A DNA stretch of 43,174 bases from Paraburkholderia solitsugae (GTDB lineage: Bacteria; Pseudomonadota; Gammaproteobacteria; Burkholderiales; Burkholderiaceae): NCBI RefSeq assembly GCF_013177695.1, contig NZ_WOEY01000133.1:1-43174 (forward strand), given 5' to 3'. The stretch's first letter is position 1. Each line of letters starts with the position of its first letter. Under the pieces are notes generated by a model. The model had not been told where the DNA came from. It was given only the letters and a program-made list of their open reading frames with translations, and did no database searches. A program made the translations under genes and the position numbers. Of this stretch, positions 1 through 8,531 are shown in pieces.

Positions 1-31
1 TCAGGTCCTTGATGTCAGGCATCTTCGTCAT
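1..31 (-). CDS. Possible 5' end of a leftward gene running off the window
   Basis: On the minus strand a GAAGGA sequence (about 32-38) is followed by ATG at 31-29 and a second in-frame ATG at 22-20. The readable peptide is MTKMPDIKDL, then the window ends. The second ATG has the better spacing. Too short to identify; it could be chance. Confidence 0.2.
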   Translation of the reverse strand, partial: MTKMPDIKDL

Positions 32-87
32 GTCCTTCACTATGCACAGCCTGGTAGCAGTTTACAAGCGCTGAATAGTTACGCCTG

Positions 88-574
88 CCGCAAAGAAAAG
101 TAGGCAAAAGAAAGCGGCTCAAACCGCCAACTCTTAAGCGGGTCCCCTGGCTTGGAGGGGATCGTGGTGCATCTGGAATCCGTGCCCTCGCACCTTCAGC
201 CCCGGTGACAAAGGGCTCATCAGCTCCCACTCCGCACTGCGTGCGTCGCGGACGGGTCTGCATGGGAAACCAGGGGCTTCGTTTGGGCGCGGTGGGGGCC
301 ATCGGCTTCGCCTCGGCGAGGCACTCAAGCATCTAGAAGGCGAGTTCCGCAAGCGGCTGCGGTGCCGATCAAAAATGCGGGAGCGAAACCGCAGCGATCG
401 GTTGGTGAATTACGCGTCGGCGCGCGCAGCGCCGCCGGAAGTATGACTGCTTTGTCACTCGCGCGGAATGTGCGAGAACACAGATTCCAGATGCTCCACT
501 ACCCCCTCCAAGCCAGGGGACCCGCTTATGAGCTGGCGGTTTGAGCCGCTTTCTTTGCTTATCTTTCTTTGCGG
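88..574. repeat. Imperfect inverted repeat, arms of about 100 bp
   Basis: The left arm (88-193) and the reverse complement of the right arm (471-574) match over their whole length with scattered substitutions. Shared landmarks are CCGCAAAGAAA, AAAGCGGCTCAAACCGCC, AAGCGGGTCCCCTGGCTTGGAG and GCATCTGGAATC. Inside each arm GGCGGTTTGAGCC is also a small palindrome. The roughly 280 bp between the arms shows no coding gene. No transposase or target-site duplication is visible, so this is a repeat, possibly a MITE-like remnant, rather than a proven mobile element. Confidence 0.75.
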
Positions 575-625
575 CGGCAAAGAAAGTAAGTGCCGCCCCG
601 CACAGAGGCAACGCTAATAGACCAA
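571..625 (+). repeat. Interspersed repeat, left copy
   Basis: This stretch (core GCGGCGGCAAAGAAAGTAAG, then TGCCGCCCCGCACAGAGGCA and ACGCTAATAGACCAA) is nearly identical to the reverse complement of 42985-43048 at the other end of the window. A shorter relative is at 71-112 (CTGAATAGTTACGC followed by CCGCAAAGAAA). It lies about 90 bp upstream of gabD. The A/C-rich tract that follows runs into that gene. Confidence 0.8.
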
Positions 626-715
626 TAAGAAAAGAAAGGCCAACGCCATAAAAACACAGAACCAAGCGCCGCGCAGGCAAAAACCCTAAATCCAAAACCC
701 CAGGAGCAAACCCAA

Positions 716-2176
716 ATGCCGACGCTAGTCCTAAAAGACCCTACCCTTCTAAAAACAAAAGCCTACATCGCAGGCGAATGGCAATCCGCCGACGACAGCG
801 CAACATTCGACGTCAAAAACCCGGCCACAGGCGAAACAATCGCCACAGTGCCCCGCATGGGCACAACCGAAACGCGTCGAGCCATCGACACAGCCAACAC
901 CGCATGGCCAGCATGGCGAGCCACCACCGCCAAACACCGCGCCACGATCCTGCGCAAATGGCATGACCTCATGCTGGAAAACGCCGACGATCTGGCAAAG
1001 ATCCTCACCACAGAACAAGGCAAACCCCTCGCCGAAGCCAAAGGCGAAATCCTCTACGCCGCCTCGTTCCTGGAATGGTTCGCAGAAGAAGGCAAACGCG
1101 TCAACGGCGACACCATCCCCACGCCGGCAGGCGACAAACGCATCGTCGTGACGAAAGAACCGATCGGTGTCTGCGCAGCCATCACGCCGTGGAATTTCCC
1201 GGCAGCCATGATCACCCGTAAAGTCGGCCCCGCCCTCGCCGCCGGCTGCCCGATCATCGTCAAACCGGCCGAAGCCACGCCGCTGTCGGCACTCGCCCTC
1301 GCCGTGCTGGCCGAACGCGCCGGCGTGCCGCGCGGCGTGTTCAACGTCGTCACCGGCGAGCCGAAAGCCATCGGCGCGGAAATGACGGGCAATCCGACCG
1401 TGCGCAAACTGTCCTTCACCGGATCGACGCCCGTGGGCCGTCTGCTCATGGCGCAGTGCGCGCCGACAGTCAAGAAAGTGTCGCTCGAACTCGGCGGTAA
1501 CGCACCGTTCATCGTCTTCGAAGACGCGGATCTGGATGCGGCCGTCGCCGGCGCCATCGCATCGAAATATCGCAACAGCGGCCAGACCTGCGTCTGCACG
1601 AATCGCTTCTACGTGCACGACAAAGTCTACGACGCATTCGCCGAGAAACTGCGCGTCGCCGTCGAACAACTCAAGGTCGGCAGCGGTACCGACGATGGCG
1701 TCACGCAAGGTCCGCTGATCAACGAAGCCGCTGTGCTCAAGGTCGAATCGCATATCGAAGACGCCCTCGCCAAAGGTGCACGCATCGTCACCGGCGGCAA
1801 GCGCCACGCACTCGGTCACGGCTTCTTCGAACCGACCGTGCTCGCGGATGTCACACCGGCCATGAAGGTCGCGCGCGACGAAACCTTCGGGCCGCTCGCG
1901 CCGCTGTTCCGCTTCTCGTCGGATGAGGAAGTGATCCGCCTCGCCAACGATACGGAATTCGGCCTCGCGTCGTACTTCTATAGCCGCGATATTGGCCGCG
2001 TCTGGCGTGTCGCCGAAGCGCTCGAATATGGCATGGTCGGCATCAACACCGGGCTTATCTCCAACGAAGTCGCGCCGTTCGGCGGCGTCAAGCAATCCGG
2101 TCTTGGCCGCGAAGGCTCGCATTACGGCATCGATGACTACGTCGTGATCAAGTACATGTGCGTCGGCGGCATCTAA
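716..2176 (+). CDS. gabD: NAD(P)-dependent succinate-semialdehyde dehydrogenase
   Basis: Cytosolic aldehyde dehydrogenase, 486 aa, the usual GabD length. It is expected to oxidise succinate semialdehyde to succinate in 4-aminobutyrate breakdown. Visible family marks are the Rossmann-type loop FTGSTPVGR, catalytic Glu258 in LELGGNAP, nucleophile Cys292 in NSGQTCVC, and the C-terminal block NEVAPFGGVKQSGLGREG, typical of GabD. AGGAG at 702-706 lies 9 nt before ATG 716. No gabT or gabP is in view, so it stands alone. The first 150 or so codons are A/C-biased on the coding strand compared with the rest of the gene. Related aldehyde substrates such as glutarate semialdehyde cannot be excluded. Confidence 0.9.
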   Translation: MPTLVLKDPTLLKTKAYIAGEWQSADDSATFDVKNPATGETIATVPRMGTTETRRAIDTANTAWPAWRATTAKHRATILRKWHDLMLENADDLAKILTTEQGKPLAEAKGEILYAASFLEWFAEEGKRVNGDTIPTPAGDKRIVVTKEPIGVCAAITPWNFPAAMITRKVGPALAAGCPIIVKPAEATPLSALALAVLAERAGVPRGVFNVVTGEPKAIGAEMTGNPTVRKLSFTGSTPVGRLLMAQCAPTVKKVSLELGGNAPFIVFEDADLDAAVAGAIASKYRNSGQTCVCTNRFYVHDKVYDAFAEKLRVAVEQLKVGSGTDDGVTQGPLINEAAVLKVESHIEDALAKGARIVTGGKRHALGHGFFEPTVLADVTPAMKVARDETFGPLAPLFRFSSDEEVIRLANDTEFGLASYFYSRDIGRVWRVAEALEYGMVGINTGLISNEVAPFGGVKQSGLGREGSHYGIDDYVVIKYMCVGGI

Positions 2177-2180
2177 AGCA

Positions 2181-2217
2181 AAAAAGGCCACGTCGGCGTT
2201 TCTGACGTGGCCTTTTT
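2181..2217. terminator. Bidirectional rho-independent terminator
   Basis: AAAAAGGCCACGTC (2181-2194) pairs perfectly with GACGTGGCCTTTTT (2204-2217) across a 9-nt loop. This gives a GC stem with A and T tracts on the two sides. It lies between the convergent gabD and porin genes and can serve both. Confidence 0.92.
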
Positions 2218-2223
2218 AATCGC

Positions 2224-3360
2224 TCAGAACGAGTGACGAATGCCGGCCATCACGCCGAGTTGCCCGATGCCCGGCGCTGGCGTCGTGCCTCCCCCACCCT
2301 GGCTCACCGTATAGGCGGCATGCGGGCTATTGAACAGATACGCCCCTTGCAGGTAAACCGCGGAACGCTTCGACAACAGATACGTGGTGCGTAACGCAGC
2401 GATTGTGCCGCGGGTGTCGTCGGCGCGATTGATGATCCGGTACACGCCACCGTCCAGAATGAATGCAGGCGTCACGTTATACGCTGCGGTGACGTAGTAC
2501 AGATTCGAACGCACGTCCGGCAACGCCGGCGACACCGTTTCGACGTGACGGCCAAGCCAGCCCGCCCCGAGTTTCACCGGCCCGACGTGCCCATAGCCGT
2601 TCAATTGCATCCGCACATCCTTGTCACCAGGTTGCGTCAGTGCAAAAGGCGCTGTGCCGTCGAACAGATTCGCGGCCGCGCCCGGGCCGCCGCGTTGCTC
2701 GTCGTAGGCGCCTGCCACGCCGTAGCCGTTCATGTCATAGCGCAGCATCGTCGACCATTCTCGGCAACTCTGAGAACTGCCCGGAATCGACCCCACACAG
2801 GTGCCCTGCCCTGGTGAATTGCCGGTACCCGCTGAATCGCGGCCGAACGAATAAGTCGCGCCAAACGTGAAGCCCGAGAACGTGCCTTTATACGCGATCG
2901 TGTTGTCGCTGCGCGCGCTCGGCATGTACTGATCGAACGACCCCGTGCCGCCGTATATGTCAGGGCCAAGCAGATCGGAATCGAGTATCGCCCAATACGT
3001 CATCGTGTACTGGCGACCGAAAGTCAATGTGCCGTACGGACTTTCGAGTCCGACGTAGGCTTGACGCCCAAACAGCCGGCCGCCCTGGTTGAGCGTGCCG
3101 CCTTTGGTGTTAAACCCGCTTTCCAGTACGAAAACCGCGGACAACCCGCCGCCCAATCCCTCCTTGCCGCGAATCCCCCAGCGCGACGGAAACTCGCCGG
3201 TAATGCCCGGCATGCGCACGACGCTATCTCCCGCTGCGTTTGCATGCGTCACCAGTTCGATACCGGTATCGATGATCCCGTATAACGTCACGCTACTCTG
3301 TGCAAACGACAAAGCGCTGATACCGAGCAACATACTGCCCAAAGCGAGTTTGTATTTCAT
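2224..3360 (-). CDS. General outer-membrane porin (OmpC-like trimeric type)
   Basis: 378 aa with signal peptide MKYKLALGSMLLGISALSFA, mature start QSSVTLYGIIDTG and C-terminal GIRHSF with terminal Phe, the signature recognised by the BAM complex. It would form a 16-stranded diffusion channel. AAGGAGGC lies just upstream of ATG 3360; an in-frame upstream ATG at 3444 has no such site and would bury the signal peptide. It lies downstream of, and on the same strand as, the aromatic-acid carrier, so it may be the outer-membrane entry route for that module. The gap of about 210 bp leaves room for its own promoter. Confidence 0.92.
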   Translation of the reverse strand: MKYKLALGSMLLGISALSFAQSSVTLYGIIDTGIELVTHANAAGDSVVRMPGITGEFPSRWGIRGKEGLGGGLSAVFVLESGFNTKGGTLNQGGRLFGRQAYVGLESPYGTLTFGRQYTMTYWAILDSDLLGPDIYGGTGSFDQYMPSARSDNTIAYKGTFSGFTFGATYSFGRDSAGTGNSPGQGTCVGSIPGSSQSCREWSTMLRYDMNGYGVAGAYDEQRGGPGAAANLFDGTAPFALTQPGDKDVRMQLNGYGHVGPVKLGAGWLGRHVETVSPALPDVRSNLYYVTAAYNVTPAFILDGGVYRIINRADDTRGTIAALRTTYLLSKRSAVYLQGAYLFNSPHAAYTVSQGGGGTTPAPGIGQLGVMAGIRHSF

Positions 3361-3570
3361 TGTCACCGTGCCTCCTTTTTTAGTGCTTTGTATGAGCGCG
3401 CACCGATCCGGATGCGGTTCATACGCAGCGTTTTTATGTAGCAATACTAATTACATACGTGACGATACCGACCGCTATTCAAGCCGTCCGATAGGCTAAA
3501 GATTGACTGCTTCAGATAGCGGCGATCCGCGTGTCACACTCGATCGCCGCGATTCAGGGTATTGCGCCCC

Positions 3571-4986
3571 TCAAACGCCTGGCTTTGGGATATGTCGCTT
3601 GACCACCATCAGCGCGATCATCACGATCACCATCGCGATCCCGAGCATCCACAGGTATGACGATGCGCCGCCGGCCGTAATCACCACCGCGCCCGCAAAC
3701 GCGCTGGAAATCGCACCGAGCCGGCCAAACGCAAGCGCCGACGCGGTGCCGGTTGCGCGCACGCGGGTCGGATAGACGTAAGCGCACAACGCAAACATGG
3801 TCGACTGGACCGCGTTGACAAACAGGCCGTGTACGCCGAGACCGAAGATCAGCAAGCCGGTGTGCTCGGAGATGTTCACCCCGAGCAGCAGCAACGCGCT
3901 CGCCGCACCGCCCGCGCTGCAGAGAATCAATGGCCAGCGCGAGCCGGTACGCGCGATCACCACCGCGCACAGCAACGCGCCCACCACTCCACCCAGGTTG
4001 TAGGCGGTGAGCCCCGAACCCGCCACCGACACCGACAAACCCTGTGTGCTCAGCATCGTCGGCAGCCAGCTGAACGCACTATAGACGGCCAGCAAACACA
4101 TGCAGAACGCGCACCAGATCGCCACCGTATCGAGCGCCAGACCCTCGCGGAATAACGCGGTAAAGCCGGTGTGCTTTTCAGCGGCCTGTTCGCGAACGTC
4201 GGTAAATACACAGCCGCTTGCCACCGGACGCGACATCCGGGCGAGCAGGCGTTTGAGTTCCGGCCAGCGCTGCGGGCGCCGGGCGAGAAAGCGCGGCGAC
4301 TCGGGTAACGTGAAGAACAGCAACACAGCGAGCGCCAAGGGCAGCACGCCGCCGATCAGGAACAAGCCGCGCCATCCGTACGTTGGCAGAATTTCATGTG
4401 CGAACAAACCCGCCACCATGCCGCCGAGCGGCACGCAGACGATCGTCGCGGTGACTGCCAATGTGCGGCGGCGAGCCGGTGTGAACTCCGCGGTCATGGT
4501 CGTCGAGCTGGGCAATGCGCCGCCGATGCCGAGGCCGGCAATAAAGCGCAGCACGGCAATCGTCACAATGTCGGGTGCAAAGCTGATGCCGCAGGTGGCG
4601 GCGCCGAACACCAGTACGCTGCCGATCACCGCCCAGCGGCGGCCGAAGCGATCGGCCAGCAGCCCGGCACACGCGCTGCCGATGCCCATGCCGATCAAAC
4701 CGGCTGCGACCACCGGCGCAAAGGCCGCGCGTGTGACGCCCCACTCCTTGATGAGCACCGGAATCGCGAAACCGATCAACTGGCTGTCGAAGCCGTCCAG
4801 GACGATCGACAACGCCGCGAGCAACACCACGATCTTCTGCATGGTGGTGTACGGGCCTTCATCGAGCGTGCGTCCGATGTCGACTGAACGCCCCTCCTCG
4901 ATGCCGGCCTGATGGCCCGTGAGCGGCGCGTCGGCGGCGACGCCTCCCGCACTGGCCGAGCCGGCCGGCGGTACATAACTGGTCAT
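3571..4986 (-). CDS. MFS transporter, aromatic acid:H+ symporter type
   Basis: 471 aa with 12 predicted membrane segments. The start of helix 1 carries DGFDSQLIGFAIP, the D-G-x-D motif typical of the aromatic acid:proton symporter family (BenK/PcaK-like). The loop 2-3 motif is GLLADRFGRRWA. AGGAGA sits upstream of ATG 4986; the longer frame start at 5040 has no comparable site. The cytoplasmic N-terminus (about 50 residues) is acidic and Ala/Gly-rich. Together with the downstream aldehyde dehydrogenase and benzoylformate decarboxylase genes this suggests uptake of benzoylformate, mandelate or benzoate. The exact substrate is inference. Confidence 0.88.
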   Translation of the reverse strand: MTSYVPPAGSASAGGVAADAPLTGHQAGIEEGRSVDIGRTLDEGPYTTMQKIVVLLAALSIVLDGFDSQLIGFAIPVLIKEWGVTRAAFAPVVAAGLIGMGIGSACAGLLADRFGRRWAVIGSVLVFGAATCGISFAPDIVTIAVLRFIAGLGIGGALPSSTTMTAEFTPARRRTLAVTATIVCVPLGGMVAGLFAHEILPTYGWRGLFLIGGVLPLALAVLLFFTLPESPRFLARRPQRWPELKRLLARMSRPVASGCVFTDVREQAAEKHTGFTALFREGLALDTVAIWCAFCMCLLAVYSAFSWLPTMLSTQGLSVSVAGSGLTAYNLGGVVGALLCAVVIARTGSRWPLILCSAGGAASALLLLGVNISEHTGLLIFGLGVHGLFVNAVQSTMFALCAYVYPTRVRATGTASALAFGRLGAISSAFAGAVVITAGGASSYLWMLGIAMVIVMIALMVVKRHIPKPGV

Positions 4987-5103
4987 GAAGCTGTCTCCTG
5001 GTTTGAATGCGCGATCTGAGCGTCGCGCTTTTGTCGTCATGTTCTTTTGTCAGTAGTCAGTATGTGAGCGAGCGACCGCCTTTTGACATTGCCGTTTCGC
5101 GCA

Positions 5104-5130
5104 AAAGCCATGACATGTATGCATGGCTTT
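5104..5130 (-). terminator. Hairpin, probable terminator of the aldehyde dehydrogenase gene
   Basis: AAAGCCATG (5104-5112) pairs with CATGGCTTT (5122-5130) around a 9-nt loop. Read leftward, the stem is followed by TTTTGC. It lies about 80 bp past the stop codon of the leftward dehydrogenase gene. Confidence 0.5.
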
Positions 5131-5164
5131 CACGACGCTCGTATCGCCGCGATGGATTGGCGCG

Positions 5165-5205
5165 CAGCGACCACTGGAACACTCAGCGACCACTGCGACA
5201 CTCAG
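5165..5205. repeat. 19-bp tandem repeat, two copies
   Basis: CAGCGACCACTGGAACACT (5165-5183) is followed directly by CAGCGACCACTGCGACACT (5184-5202), then CAG. The array ends just before the stop codon of the leftward dehydrogenase gene. Function unknown. Confidence 0.7.
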
Positions 5206-5209
5206 CCCT

Positions 5210-6655
5210 TCAGAACGGGTAATGACGCGGCGTGGTCTGCACGGTAATCCAGCGCAAATCCGTGAACTCAGCGATTCCAGCCTGCCCACCGAAACGTCCA
5301 AAGCCGCTGCCCTTCACACCACCGAAGGGCATTTGCGCTTCGTCGTGAACGGTCGGCCCGTTGACATGGCAGATGCCCGATTCGATGCGTCTTGCGACAT
5401 TCATCGCACGCGCTACGTCACGGCTGAACACCGCCGACGAAAGCCCATATTCGTTGTCGTTCGCACAGGCTACGGCCTCATCCTCGCCGTTCACGCGCAC
5501 GATGCCCTTCACGGGACCGAACGATTCATCGCCATAGATGCGCATGGCGGGCGCGACGTGGTCGAGCAGCGTGGCGGGCATCAAGGTGCTGTCCGCCTTG
5601 CCGCCGCAGACGAGCGTGGCGCCTTTGGCCAGCGCGTCGTCGATCAACGCATTGCAGCGTTCTACCGTACTCATATCGACGACCGATCCCAACACCACCG
5701 GCCCTTTGCGCGGGTCGCCGAGCGGCAGGCCGCGCGCTTTCTGTGCGAGCTTGGCGACGAACGGGTCGGCGATCCGTTCATCGACGATGATCCGCTCCGT
5801 CGACATGCAGATCTGCCCCGAGTTGGCGAACGCGCCGAACGCGGCGGCGTTCACGGCTGCATCGAGATCCGCGTCGTCGAGTACGATCAACGGCGCTTTT
5901 CCGCCGAGTTCAAGCACCGACGGTTTCAGATAGCGCGCGCACGTGGCCGCGATGATCTTGCCGACATGCGTGGAGCCGGTGAAATTGACTCGCCGCACTT
6001 TCGGATGCGCGATCAGCGCCTCGACCACCGCGCCTGCGTCGGCCGGGGCATTGGTGACAAAGTTCACCACGCCCTTGGGCAAGCCCGCCTCCTGCAAGAC
6101 TTCGATAATCAGGCCGTGCGTGCCGGGGCAGATTTCCGAACCCTTCAGCACGACCGTATTTCCACATGCGAGCGGCAACGCAATCGCACGCACCGCGAGG
6201 ATCACCGGCGCGTTCCACGGCGCGATGCCGAGCACGACGCCGGCCGGCTGACGCACGCTCATTGCGAGGCTACCGGGCACGTCGGACGGGATCAGCTCGC
6301 CGCCAATCTGCGTAGTGAGCGCCGCCGCTTCCATCAAACCGCCGGCGGCAAGGTGCACATTGAACCCGGCCCACATCGCCGACGCGCCCGTCTCCGCTGC
6401 CATCACTTTGGCGAACGCCTCGCTGCGCGCTTCCAACGCGTGCGCCGCCTTCATCAGCAGCGCGCGGCGCTCGCTCGGCCCCAGCGCGGACCATGCCGGA
6501 AACGCCGCTGCCGCGGCATCGGCGACCGCGTCGGCGACAGTGGCCGCGGGGGCACGCGTCGCGACTTCGCCGTCGAGCGGATTGCGGAGCTCGAAGGTGG
6601 CGCCGTTGCTCGCTTGCACGGCTGCGCCGTTGATCAGCATCGATATGCTCTGCAT
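5210..6655 (-). CDS. Benzaldehyde/salicylaldehyde-type aldehyde dehydrogenase
   Basis: 481 aa NAD(P)-dependent aldehyde dehydrogenase. Visible are FTGSTHVGK, general base Glu249 in LELGGKAP, nucleophile Cys283 in NSGQICMS, and the C-terminal block MPFGGVKGSGFGRFGG seen in the benzaldehyde/vanillin/salicylaldehyde group. ATG 6655 is preceded by GGAGAC at a good distance; the longer frame start at 6790 would overlap the decarboxylase gene by 80 bp. It lies 55 bp downstream of the benzoylformate decarboxylase gene on the same strand, so it very likely oxidises the benzaldehyde that enzyme makes to benzoate. Vanillin or salicylaldehyde are alternative substrates. Confidence 0.87.
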   Translation of the reverse strand: MQSISMLINGAAVQASNGATFELRNPLDGEVATRAPAATVADAVADAAAAAFPAWSALGPSERRALLMKAAHALEARSEAFAKVMAAETGASAMWAGFNVHLAAGGLMEAAALTTQIGGELIPSDVPGSLAMSVRQPAGVVLGIAPWNAPVILAVRAIALPLACGNTVVLKGSEICPGTHGLIIEVLQEAGLPKGVVNFVTNAPADAGAVVEALIAHPKVRRVNFTGSTHVGKIIAATCARYLKPSVLELGGKAPLIVLDDADLDAAVNAAAFGAFANSGQICMSTERIIVDERIADPFVAKLAQKARGLPLGDPRKGPVVLGSVVDMSTVERCNALIDDALAKGATLVCGGKADSTLMPATLLDHVAPAMRIYGDESFGPVKGIVRVNGEDEAVACANDNEYGLSSAVFSRDVARAMNVARRIESGICHVNGPTVHDEAQMPFGGVKGSGFGRFGGQAGIAEFTDLRWITVQTTPRHYPF

Positions 6656-6710
6656 CGTGTTTGTCTCCTGCGGAAAGTTTGATGAATGTGGGCGTGGCGC
6701 TCGCTTGAGG

Positions 6711-8330
6711 TCAAGCCACGACGACTTCGACCAGCATCGGTCCGGACGACGCCAGCGCGTCGCGCAGAATGTCGTGCAGGCGTTCGGCATCGGTCACGCG
6801 CGTGCCGTGGCAACCCATGCCCGCAGCAAGTGCCACGAAGTCGAGTCCCGGCAGATCGGTGCCTTGCACAGGATCGGCCGGACCAAAACCGAATTCCGGC
6901 GCGAAGTCTTGCAGCGCGGCATAGCGTGAATTGTTAAGGATCACGAATGTGATCGGCAGTTTCATCTGCACGGCGCTATAGATGGCCTGGATCGAATACA
7001 TGCTGGAGCCATCGCCGATCAGGCCGATCACGCGCGTGCCGGGCTTCGCCAACGCCACACCGACAGCAGCCGGCATGCCATAGCCGAGGCCGCCACTGTC
7101 CATCGTGTAGAAGGTGCCGCTGCGCGTGAACGGTAGATAGTTCTGCATGGCCGGCCGCGAGCTCGGCGCCTCCTCGACCACGATGTCGTCGGCATCGCGC
7201 ACCTCGGCGAGGGTCTGCAACGCGAACGCCACCGACATCAATGGCGACGGTTCTGCGCGCGGACGTGCGGCGCGTGGCGCGGGCAGAGGGCGCGTCTTCG
7301 GCGCGGGCCGGGTCAGCAGATCGGCTACGCCGAGGCGAATATTGCCGACCACGGCGGTGCCGGTCGGCGCCCACGCTGCGATAGCCGGATCGTCGATCAA
7401 CTGGCACAGCGTTGCACCGGCAGGCAGATGCGGGCCGTGCCCTTCCACGTGATACGTGAAGGCCGGCGCGCCGATCACGAAGATCAGGTCATGGCCGCCG
7501 AGCAGCTCGACGATCTTCTCGCGCATAGCCGGCAAGAAACCGGCGAACAGGCGGTGGTCTTCGGGAAACGCGCAGCGGCCTGTCATCGGCGCAACAAAGA
7601 CGCGAGCGTTGTGGCGTTCGGCGAGCCTCACGACTTCGTCCCAACCTCCGGCCCGGTCGACTGCGCCGCCCACCACGAAGGCCGGCCGTTCGCAAGCATC
7701 GAGCGCCGCACCAATCTGCTCCAGCACGAACGGCTCCGGCCGCGTCTCGGTACTGACCACGCGCGCCGGCACCGGTTCCGCAGCGCGGTCCCAATCGTCG
7801 ACGGGAATCGACACCAGCACCGGCCCGCGCGGCTCCTGCATCGCCACATGATAGGCGCGCGCAATCGCGAGCGGCACGTCTTCGGCGCGCGCCGGTTCAA
7901 TGCTCCATTTGACGTACGGCTTCGGCAATTCGGTAGCTTGCGTCGACGCGAGGAACGGGTCGAACGGCAGAATCGAGCGGGCCTGCTGCCCGGCGGTAAT
8001 CACGATCGGCGTGCGATTGCGGAACGCGGTGAAGATATTACCCATCGCGTTGCCCACGCCCGCCGCCGAGTGCAGATTGACGAACGACGCGTTGCGGGTA
8101 GCCTGCGCATAACCGTCGGCCATGCCGACCACAACCGCTTCCTGCAAGCCCAGCACATAACGGAAATCTTGCGGGAAATCGCGGAACAGCGGCAATTCCG
8201 TCGACCCCGGATTGGCGAACACCGATGTCATGCCGAGGCGGCGCATGAGATCGATGACGGCGTGGCGTACGGTGAACGATGCGTCTTGAGAGAGTCCCGA
8301 TGCGTCTGAACGGGGGGCATTGCTGGTCAT
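6711..8330 (-). CDS. mdlC: Benzoylformate decarboxylase (ThDP enzyme)
   Basis: 539 aa thiamine-diphosphate enzyme expected to convert benzoylformate to benzaldehyde plus CO2. Compared from memory with Pseudomonas putida MdlC, every catalytic residue is kept: Ser43 (NPGSTELP), Glu64 (LQEAVVVGMADGYAQ), His87 (NLHSAAG) and His294 (GAPAFTYH). The cofactor motif starts at GDGSSMYS (Gly439) and ends at Asn466-Asn467. AGGAGACAGGT lies before ATG 8330. It is the first gene of a leftward run with the aldehyde dehydrogenase and carrier. No mandelate racemase or dehydrogenase is in view, so the substrate could be benzoylformate taken up as such or a ring-substituted analogue. Confidence 0.88.
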   Translation of the reverse strand: MTSNAPRSDASGLSQDASFTVRHAVIDLMRRLGMTSVFANPGSTELPLFRDFPQDFRYVLGLQEAVVVGMADGYAQATRNASFVNLHSAAGVGNAMGNIFTAFRNRTPIVITAGQQARSILPFDPFLASTQATELPKPYVKWSIEPARAEDVPLAIARAYHVAMQEPRGPVLVSIPVDDWDRAAEPVPARVVSTETRPEPFVLEQIGAALDACERPAFVVGGAVDRAGGWDEVVRLAERHNARVFVAPMTGRCAFPEDHRLFAGFLPAMREKIVELLGGHDLIFVIGAPAFTYHVEGHGPHLPAGATLCQLIDDPAIAAWAPTGTAVVGNIRLGVADLLTRPAPKTRPLPAPRAARPRAEPSPLMSVAFALQTLAEVRDADDIVVEEAPSSRPAMQNYLPFTRSGTFYTMDSGGLGYGMPAAVGVALAKPGTRVIGLIGDGSSMYSIQAIYSAVQMKLPITFVILNNSRYAALQDFAPEFGFGPADPVQGTDLPGLDFVALAAGMGCHGTRVTDAERLHDILRDALASSGPMLVEVVVA

Positions 8331-8344
8331 ACCTGTCTCCTGTC

Positions 8345-8428
8345 GACCAGAGTTGGCGCTTTAGCTGTCGATCAGAGTTCGCGCTTTAGCGCGGTACTCT
8401 GATCCCATGCAAAGCACTTACTCTGGTC
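8345..8428. repeat. Nested inverted repeats between mdlC and the divergent LysR gene
   Basis: Four related 9-mers form two nested inverted pairs. GACCAGAGT (8345-8353) pairs with ACTCTGGTC (8420-8428), and GATCAGAGT (8370-8378) pairs with ACTCTGATC (8396-8404). The inner pair is extended by CGCGC-TTTA-GCGCG (8380-8393). The right-hand halves are each followed by CCATGCAAA and the left-hand halves by GCGCTTTAGC, so the array looks like two duplications in opposite orientation. It could be an operator or an inserted repeat. Confidence 0.7.
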
Positions 8429-8531
8429 CCATGCAAATTAGTTGCGGTCGATGAGCACCGTTTCCTGATGGTGCATTATCGAAAACTCGACGTTGATTGA
8501 AAATTGCCTTTTTTGAGAAAAGGCATTACTT

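Noticed and set aside
749..2191. 480-codon open frame antisense to gabD
   Set aside because: It mirrors a clear aldehyde dehydrogenase; its product is Arg/His/Asp-rich with no domain, the usual shadow of a GC-rich gene.
5123..6682. 519-codon open frame antisense to the benzaldehyde-type dehydrogenase
   Set aside because: Same reasoning; the leftward frame holds all catalytic motifs.
7428..8309. 293-codon frame antisense to mdlC
   Set aside because: Arg/His-rich shadow frame; the opposite strand has a complete thiamine enzyme.
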